NCBI GenBank assembly: GCA_036785705.1
Contig: JAWUZG010000036.1
Location: 10,473,501-10,537,500 of the forward strand
Direction of reading: 5' to 3'
From: Acanthornis magna
Lineage: Eukaryota; Chordata; Aves; Passeriformes; Acanthizidae
Length of the DNA: 64,000 bases
Shown: positions 59,001 to 64,000 of the stretch, in pieces
Position numbering within the stretch: position 1 is the stretch's first letter
How the letters are laid out: each line of letters opens with the position of its first letter
Notes under the pieces: generated by a model
Told to the model about the DNA's origin: nothing
What the model saw: the letters and a program-made list of their open reading frames with translations, nothing else
The model's database searches: none
Made by a program: the position numbers and the translations under genes

Positions 59001-61555
59001 GTTTGTGGAAAGTATTCCCCAGCTGACGAAAATTTCTATCATGGCATGGGCTTCAGGCATGGGGGCTTTTCCATATGCAACCAAATGTATTTGGCGCTAT
59101 TGCCACCAGAAAAATAAAGGTACCTTTATGCTTGTGAGCTTCACCTCTGTGAATCCTAAGCCATTTTACATTTAAAAAAAAAATAAAAATAAACACACCA
59201 CTTCAGAAGCCAAGGTTACTGATTACAGAACTGAAAATGCAATTTGTGTGGTCCCTACCAGGCTTCCTCTCTCGTATCACCCACACTCCTGCATATTGTT
59301 CAGAGGTGACACAGAGATGCTTTATCCCCCCAAAAACCAGCTTTTAAATTTCAAGTTAAATTCAGACCTGGCTTTAGAGAGGTGTAACTTGCCCTCAGCA
59401 CTCCCTAAGGAGTTTGTGGCTGCCACTTTTCTGTGCTCAGCGTCAAATCTTCCCTTCTCTTTCACCTCCATTTATTCTTCACAAGGCCTATGCTGCTACT
59501 CAAAGCTAGGGAATAGGTCTATTTCCTGAGTGCTCCCACTGAATTCCCATCCATCTAGTTTAGGAAATGGATGTCACAGTATTTTTCAAGACAATTAAAA
59601 CAGATTTTAGAAGTCCTATATGAAAATAAAAATTCATATTCCATTTGAAAGTTGTCAATATACAGTTATTAAAGCTGCTAATTTCAGTATATCAGTGCTT
59701 CCTAGGAAACACAAAAAGAGATCAGCCACAGTGACAAGACTGTGCAAATGGATTCAAACCATCTTTATCATCATTTTCTGCCCTTTTTTCTTTTTTGGAG
59801 GAGACTTATAGCATGGCTTATGGCTCCATCTTATCAATTTGCCATTAAGTCTTCCAGGTTTTCTACAGTTTAGCAGCTCTGATTTCCATTGTTTGTAAAT
59901 GCTTTAGCCAGGCTGATGGATATATATAACCTCTATATAGCTAAACATAGAGGCAGCTAGACTGGATTTTGTGTGGTTATATGGAGATAACCATATATGC
60001 ATATCTCTTTTACCAGGTACAGATCAAGGTGATACTTTCCAAATGGAAATGTCACAGGTGGGATTCAGTGCATATTACTCACAAAAAAAGGTATGTGAGT
60101 TTAATTATTTAATGATACAAATAGATATAAGTATGTAGACATGAGCACAAGAAAAGAAAAATAATGTCCAATTTCAAATCTTTTTGCAACCAGGAGAATG
60201 TCAAACTATCCTTTTAATTTTTTTTACTTGTATATATATTAATAAGTAAAGTATTATTGTTTGTTTCACGCTGTGGTTTTGAGATGTGTTAATACAATCA
60301 TTTCCATGATTTCTGAGTTCATATAGTAGGAAAAATTTAATTCCTCCATGTTTGTGACTAAATATATTGTAAAGCTGTTAGGCAGTCACCAAAACATAAA
60401 TCAAGTCTGAAAATAATTTCTCTATAAATTATAAAGTTAATAATTTTTGTTTAAAGCATATTTCACTTAAAAATTAGAACAAAAAAATCAGATGTATTTT
60501 AAAGCTAATAATTTTTAAGATTGTCTTTACCAAATAAATCCTCTTTGTAAAATCCAAGTGTGGTTCAATAAGCTTTCAACTGAAAATATAAGAAGGTTGT
60601 TTCTTTCTCATAGCCCTTAAAGATGAATGAAATAATTTTTTTAAAGTCCTCTGTATTTGCACAAATGAAAGTTTTAAATTATAAAGCACTTGATGTTAAG
60701 AAATGGTAAAAACATGAGAAATACATGGACATATATTCAGGAAAATTACACATTCAAATTTATTGCAGTTTTCTATAACAGTATCTGAGTTTAGTGAAGA
60801 ATTTTAATAAGTTGAATAAACTAAACTGTTTGTTTTCTGTGTAAATGATGAAGTATTTCTGTATGAAGTATTCTATATAATAAGCCATGTTGATTTGGAT
60901 TTTAGATTTAACAGTTCTCTCAAGAATATTTCCTTATGTAAAAAATTAAACTCTCTATCTATTTGCATCAGCTTTTGCGTGCTGCCATTGGCACTTTTGT
61001 TGTCAAAAAGGGGGCTTTAGCTTTTTCATGCAGCTGCATTCGTGTCATCTTCAGAGTTCTGAGGATCATGGGTGCATAAAAGCATGGACTTGGCAAGCCC
61101 AACCCCAGGGTGGACAGACTCAGGAAATTATCACAGTGTCTAAATACGCCCACTTCATCATGAGTTGCAGGGCCATGGGAACTAAAGCTGTCACTTGTCC
61201 TCTTGCAGTAGAGGAGTGATAATCCCTCTCAGCAGGGCAGTAAAGTCCTGCATGTAAGTGGTAAATGTGAGCAGCTCCAGTCCAATGCCTGCAGTCTTCA
61301 GTCTGCATCACTGCCTTCAACACAGCCGTGCAGGAAATTATACACAGTACCTTCAGCTTTGCTCACACTTTTCCTAAATCAGGTGGTTCTAAAATGTTGA
61401 CTTTTATTTTTTAAAGGATGTTCTGCTGCTGGGGGCTGTTGGGGCCTATGACTGGAGTGGAACAGTAGTTCAGGAGTCTTCAGACAGAGTCACCACCTTT
61501 CCAAGCCATGTGTTTGAGAAGATTCTACAGGACCGAAATCATAGCTCATATCTAG
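23023..61555 (+). CDS. ITGA2: Integrin alpha-2 (ITGA2, CD49b), first eleven coding exons
   Basis: Joined exons 23023-23068, 42012-42135, 50070-50179, 51137-51228, 55065-55179, 55569-55696, 56821-56969, 58048-58198, 58621-58786, 60017-60090 and 61417-61555 give 431 codons plus one base; the rest lies right of the window. The product is the collagen/laminin receptor alpha-2 subunit that pairs with beta-1. It has a 24-residue signal peptide ending CCEA before mature YNVG, beta-propeller blades 1-2, then the alpha-I domain (residues about 165-370). The MIDAS is complete: D175, S177, S179, T245 and D278, which become 151, 153, 155, 221 and 254 after removing the signal, identical to human numbering. 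All splice sites are GT/AG and no frame is broken. Confidence 0.97.
23101..23136 (+). repeat. (GGAA)n microsatellite at start of intron 1
   Basis: Tandem GGAA/GAAGG units just after exon 1. GGAA is the core of ETS-factor sites, so the tract could bind such factors. Confidence 0.85.
26774..26791. repeat. Poly(T) tract
   Basis: Eighteen consecutive T residues in ITGA2 intron 1. Confidence 0.95.
29061..29078. repeat. Poly(T) tract
   Basis: Eighteen consecutive T residues in ITGA2 intron 1. Confidence 0.95.
30685..30720 (+). repeat. T11-G10 low-complexity tract
   Basis: A run of eleven T followed directly by ten G, then further G-runs (GGGGGGAGG). The G part has G-quadruplex potential. Confidence 0.9.
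40690..41625 (+). mobile_element. CR1 LINE fragment, sense, near ITGA2 exon 2
   Basis: A 5'-truncated CR1 starting in the late reverse-transcriptase region (GGTGTTCTCCAGGGCTCAG) and running to a 3' end with GATTCTATTATTCTAATG. Its centre (about 40800-41345) is nearly identical to the 18195-18745 copy, and inverted to 16318-16870, so all three come from one young subfamily. Frameshifts and stops show it is inactive. It ends about 390 bp before the exon 2 acceptor. Confidence 0.92.
42012..42135 (+). CDS. ITGA2: ITGA2 exon 2: end of signal peptide, propeller blade 1
   Basis: Reads (G)[19 protein letters not shown] and then [21 protein letters not shown]. The mature start [14 protein letters not shown] and [10 protein letters not shown] are nearly identical to human alpha-2. 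Acceptor TGTTAACAG, donor GTAAGC; the last Trp codon is completed in exon 3. Confidence 0.97.
43836..43905 (-). mobile_element. Short CR1 3'-end fragment, minus strand
   Basis: AGAATCATAGAATCATTTAG followed by GTTGGAAAAGCCC is the reverse complement of the CR1 3' terminus. Only about 70 bp remain. Confidence 0.8.
44197..44300. repeat. A/C-rich low-complexity stretch
   Basis: AACAACAAAAG, a C-run and AAAACCCC-type sequence over about 100 bp in ITGA2 intron 2. Confidence 0.75.
45892..45909. repeat. Poly(T) tract
   Basis: Eighteen consecutive T residues in ITGA2 intron 2. Confidence 0.95.
49729..49748. repeat. (AT)10 microsatellite
   Basis: Uninterrupted AT dinucleotides in ITGA2 intron 2, about 320 bp before exon 3. 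Confidence 0.95.
50070..50179 (+). CDS. ITGA2: ITGA2 exon 3: propeller blade 1-2
   Basis: Reads [20 protein letters not shown] and then [16 protein letters not shown]. Closely matches human alpha-2 [20 protein letters not shown]. The cysteines CP and TC are conserved. Acceptor TTCCTTTAG, donor GTACTT. Confidence 0.96.
50180..51136 (+). other. ITGA2: ITGA2 intron 3
   Basis: 957 bp. A GC-richer patch (about 50280-50610) of unknown origin is followed by AT-rich sequence and the acceptor TTTATTTCAG. Confidence 0.85.
51137..51228 (+). CDS. ITGA2: ITGA2 exon 4: propeller
   Basis: Reads [20 protein letters not shown] and then [10 protein letters not shown], aligning with human SIPNVTEMKTNMSLGLILTR and GTGGFL. 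The sequon NVT is conserved. Donor GTATGT; phase 0. Confidence 0.95.
54093..54118. repeat. C10 run and (AC)8 microsatellite
   Basis: Ten C residues run directly into eight AC dinucleotides. Confidence 0.95.
54200..54314. other. CpG-dense block in ITGA2 intron 4
   Basis: About 115 bp very rich in CpG (for example GGCGCGCTGCCGCCACCTGC), sharply bounded by AT-rich DNA on its left and leading straight into the minisatellite. No exon, known promoter or repeat family recognised. Confidence 0.7.
54315..54882 (+). repeat. G-rich minisatellite, 11-12 bp units (about 48 copies)
   Basis: Tandem array of the degenerate unit GGGAYGGRSACC, mostly 12 bp (GGGATGGGGACC, GGGATGGACACC, GGGATGGGCACC, GGGACGGGCACC) with 11-bp variants (GGGATGGGACC). 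The right third is more diverged. G-runs of three or more recur every few bases on the ITGA2 sense strand, giving strong G-quadruplex potential in DNA and pre-mRNA. Open frames in both directions across it come from the absence of stop codons and are not genes. Confidence 0.95.
55065..55179 (+). CDS. ITGA2: ITGA2 exon 5: last segment before the alpha-I domain
   Basis: Reads [20 protein letters not shown] and then [18 protein letters not shown]. Human alpha-2 [20 protein letters not shown] is almost the same. Acceptor TTTTTTAAG, donor GTAAGG. Confidence 0.97.
55180..55568 (+). other. ITGA2: ITGA2 intron 5
   Basis: 389 bp, AT-rich. Nothing further seen. Confidence 0.9.
55569..55696 (+). CDS. 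ITGA2: ITGA2 exon 6: alpha-I domain, MIDAS DxSxS
   Basis: Reads [20 protein letters not shown] and then [22 protein letters not shown]. The DESNS motif supplies D151, S153 and S155 (mature numbering) of the metal-ion-dependent adhesion site. N154 and Y157, which touch collagen in the human structure, are conserved. Confidence 0.98.
55697..56820 (+). other. ITGA2: ITGA2 intron 6
   Basis: 1124 bp, AT-rich with A/C-rich low complexity near 55720-55760. No repeat family recognised. Confidence 0.9.
56821..56969 (+). CDS. ITGA2: ITGA2 exon 7: alpha-I domain, MIDAS Thr
   Basis: Reads [20 protein letters not shown] and onward to [25 protein letters not shown] carries T221 and the collagen-contacting D219 and L220; Q215 is also kept. 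Acceptor TTGCATAG, donor GTGAGA. Confidence 0.98.
56970..58047 (+). other. ITGA2: ITGA2 intron 7
   Basis: 1078 bp. A C-run/A-run lies near 57770-57786. A 196-codon minus-strand open frame (57109-57699) is unrecognised and probably chance. Confidence 0.85.
58048..58198 (+). CDS. ITGA2: ITGA2 exon 8: alpha-I domain, MIDAS Asp
   Basis: Reads [20 protein letters not shown] and then [13 protein letters not shown] to RFGIA. D254, E256 and H258 of the collagen-binding face are all conserved. A cryptic donor-like ATAG|GTAAAT lies inside at 58158; the true donor is GTAAGT at 58199. Confidence 0.98.
58199..58620 (+). other. ITGA2: ITGA2 intron 8
   Basis: 422 bp, AT-rich, ending in a long T-rich tract. 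Confidence 0.9.
58621..58786 (+). CDS. ITGA2: ITGA2 exon 9: alpha-I domain C-helix and C-terminal helix
   Basis: Reads [20 protein letters not shown] and later [20 protein letters not shown] to FSIEG. The C-helix GYLNRNALD of human, which moves on collagen binding, is GYLIRHELD here. The E318 position in TLGERIF, a known activation switch, is conserved. Confidence 0.97.
58787..60016 (+). other. ITGA2: ITGA2 intron 9
   Basis: 1230 bp. No recognised repeat beyond an A-rich run near 59174-59190. Confidence 0.88.
60017..60090 (+). CDS. ITGA2: ITGA2 exon 10: end of alpha-I insertion
   Basis: Reads (G)[20 protein letters not shown] and [16 protein letters not shown] is identical to human alpha-2. 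Acceptor TTACCAG, donor GTATGT. Confidence 0.96.
60091..61416 (+). other. ITGA2: ITGA2 intron 10
   Basis: 1326 bp, strongly AT-rich to about 60970, then more balanced. No repeat family or gene recognised. Confidence 0.88.
61417..61555 (+). CDS. ITGA2: ITGA2 exon 11: propeller resumes
   Basis: Reads [20 protein letters not shown] and later [15 protein letters not shown]. Human alpha-2 has LGAVGAFGWSGTIVQ and [12 protein letters not shown]. Ends one base into a codon at donor GTAAGG; the next exon is beyond the window. Confidence 0.97.
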
Positions 61556-64000
61556 GTAAGGTGCTGAAATCCAAATCTGGAACTGTATGAAACCTTGACT
61601 AAGATATTAAAGAAGTTGGAAAATTCTCCTCTAGCCAGATTTGTGTTAAGAACTGATTTGAGAATATGAAAAAGATTTCAGTCAAAAAAGATCAGGTCAA
61701 CTGGTCGTTGAATGAAAACTTCATTGTGTTTTTAAATTCTACTAATATCAAAGTGGAAGCTGGAAAAAAAAAATCAGTCTTTGTCACTGCTGTGGTTTAA
61801 TCCCAGCTGGCAACCAAGCAGCTACTCAGTCACTCCTCTTGAGGGGAGTGAGGATGGGGGACAGTCGGAACTGCAAAACTGAGTGAACTCATGGGTTGAG
61901 ATACAGACAAGGAAAGTGAAAGCCCTGCATGCAAGCAAAGCAAGACGAGGGATTTATTTACCACTTCCCATGAGCAGGCAGGTGTTTAGTTGTTCCCAGG
62001 ACAGCAGGGCTCCAACACACACAGCCCTCACTTGGGAAGATAAACACTATCACTCTGAAGATCCTCTCCTTCTTCCTTCTTCCTCCAGCTTTACATGCTG
62101 AGCATGCCACCATACGGAATGGGATACCCCTGTGGTCAGTTGTGGGCAGCTGTCCTGTATGTGTCTCCTCCCAGCCCCTGTGCCCCCCCAGCCTCCTCCC
62201 CCCTGAGCTGGGGTGAGGAGAGAAAAGGGCCCTGACAGTGTCTGAGCACCGCTCAGCAGTAACTAAAGCATCCCTGTGTTATCAACACTGTTTCCAGCAT
62301 AAATCCAAATCACAGCTCCATACCAGCTGCTGTGAAGAAAATTAACTGTATTCCAGCCAAAACCAGCAGTCACAGAGACGTAATAAATCATGGGATTTGA
62401 AAAGGCTGCTTAGTGAATCACACTGATCATTACGAGTCGCTTCTGTTACGATATTTGTGTGTTCTTCCCCAGTTCAATGTGGATGGGAAGCTGACTGACT
62501 TTCTATTGTTTCATATGTGCTTGCGGTTTTTTTAGCCTTTTCCAGTTAGTTTATAATTTTGAATATTGCTACCTTGTAATAGAGATTTTAATCTCCATAT
62601 GTATTTTTTACATGTTTTTGTGACCCAATAAAGCCAGTCAGTCTGTATTCTCAGTTCATGTAAATGTTTTCTGCAAACCTTCAACATGCCTCCTCTGCCG
62701 TTTCATCCCTGAATAAGGCTAGTACATTAAGTACCTATGACTTTCTTATTCTTGAATTTCTTTAATAAGATACCATCTTTGCAACTAACATCCTGTTTCT
62801 TTCCCTATGGCTCAGCATTACTTGCATCCAAAAAAATGAATAAATCTAAACACAACCTAATGAGCAATAGCTCTTTTGCATGTATGACCTCTTCAGATTC
62901 TCTCTTCATTTTTTTAATAATTTTTGAAAGATCAGGCCATGTCCTTTCTCTACAAGGCAGTTTGAGAGAATTTACTTTAATCTTTCTGGAGCCAACAGTA
63001 TTGTTGCCTTTTCTGTCCCTTCATTTCCCTTCCATTTTCTGTTCTCCAGCTTGGGGGAGCATAAGTTAAAGAGCTGCTAGAACATGACAGCTTGCTTGAT
63101 TGGCCCCTGTTCTGCACTGCATCCACTGGCTTCAAATTATTGTATTCTGTATTAATTAGGAGGGTGTGTACTTAACTTGCAGAATAAATCTTGTTTTGTA
63201 GTTTGTCATTGAACTTCCAGTCACAAAAGTTGTTCCCACCCTCAAAAAAAGCATCTGAACAAAAATGTGAATTAGACTGGTATAATGTAAAGATCAAGGC
63301 ATAATCTTTTTAGAGTGTGCTCCTCATATTGTCCTGCAGCTTGCTGAAGATCTCTATATTCTGTCCCATCACTGGCATTTTGTTATTGAATTTAACTATA
63401 AACTTTATAAAGGATGACTTTGTTTTCTTTGCTTAAAATAAATTTGCTGGAACTAAACCACAGAAATGTAAACTATGTACTAATGCTAGATTTATACTGC
63501 TAATACATGTTTAAAATATTTGCAGGTATTAAATTATGTTTCCTGAAAGCAAATAAATGCTAGAATATTTGTAATGAGGATTAAAATGTTTGAAGAAGTT
63601 CAATCAACCCTTCAGCTGACAAGCTGTTAATGTAGCCTGCCCTATTCTCACAAAGCACTGGTTTGTGGTTTGGTGAGCTGTGGGAAAATGTGCTGCAAAC
63701 TTTGCAGAAGCTAGGTGCTCCTCCTGAGTTTGAAGACTGATCCAAATGTTCATCTCATATTTCTCTTTATTTCTTCTTTCCAAGGATACTCTTTGCACTT
63801 TTTTTTTTCCTATCTCCTTCACAAGCATGACATTTTTGTGGTCTGCATTTTACTGAATAGGCTAAACTATTGTCCGTGTTATTCTGTAAACCTGCTTCAA
63901 CTTGATCTGCGTGTCATTGTTCTCCCCAGGATAATATTGCAAATTTTATGCATATGTGACAGCATAACTTCCCATCTGGAATCATCATTCTCTGCGATTA
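61556..64000 (+). other. ITGA2: ITGA2 intron 11 (continues past window)
   Basis: At least 2445 bp. Contains a solo LTR (61788-62368); the remainder is AT-rich with no exon recognised. Confidence 0.85.
61788..62368 (+). mobile_element. Solo LTR of an avian endogenous retrovirus, 581 bp
   Basis: Starts TGCTGTGGTTTAATCCCAGC and ends AAAACCAGCA, so it has TG..CA termini. It is flanked by a perfect 5-bp target-site duplication GTCAC (61783-61787 and 62369-62373). The internal landmarks GGGTTGAGATA, GTGTTATCAACA and GAAAATTAACTGTATTCCAG are those of an LTR family common in bird genomes. No viral coding sequence is present; the internal part was lost by LTR-LTR recombination. The 5-bp duplication suits an ERVL-like class, but the class is not proven. 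Confidence 0.9.

Overview
The window is vertebrate nuclear DNA, most likely from a bird. It carries split genes with GT/AG introns, CR1-type LINE fragments typical of avian genomes, and a solo LTR of an avian endogenous-retrovirus family. No complete gene lies inside it, and I see no prokaryotic, plasmid or phage features, no CRISPR array, no tRNA and no rRNA. The finer bird lineage cannot be settled from this sequence alone.

Two paralogous collagen-receptor integrin genes lie head to tail on the + strand. Positions 1-9978 hold the last nine coding exons of ITGA1 (integrin alpha-1): the distal ectodomain, the transmembrane helix and the short GFFKR tail, followed by a probable 3' UTR. After about 13 kb of intergenic DNA, a GC-rich promoter region precedes the start of ITGA2 (integrin alpha-2). 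Eleven ITGA2 coding exons are visible (23023-61555): the signal peptide, the first beta-propeller blades, the whole inserted alpha-I (collagen-binding) domain with an intact MIDAS, and the return into the propeller. ITGA2 continues past the right edge. All exon phases join without a frameshift or stop. Both proteins would pair with integrin beta-1 at the cell surface and bind collagen or laminin; they are related receptors rather than parts of one pathway.

Non-coding regions: ITGA1 introns (1-9933) are AT-rich with one CR1 copy. The intergenic stretch (9979-22540) holds the 3' UTR, two CR1 copies in inverted orientation (16.1-18.9 kb) and an unrecognised minus-strand ORF near 22.3-22.5 kb. 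ITGA2 intron 1 is very long (about 18.9 kb) and contains another CR1 close to exon 2. Intron 2 (7.9 kb) holds a CpG-rich, exon-like patch on the minus strand. Intron 4 holds the most unusual sequence in the window: a CpG-dense block followed by a G-rich minisatellite of 11-12 bp units (54315-54882), ending about 180 bp before exon 5. Intron 11 holds a solo LTR with a 5-bp target-site duplication.

I found no convincing new biological system. The points most worth checking are the intron 4 minisatellite, alpha-I domain substitutions at collagen-contact positions, a possible alternative signal-peptide start upstream of ITGA2 exon 2, and the exon-like CpG patch in intron 2.
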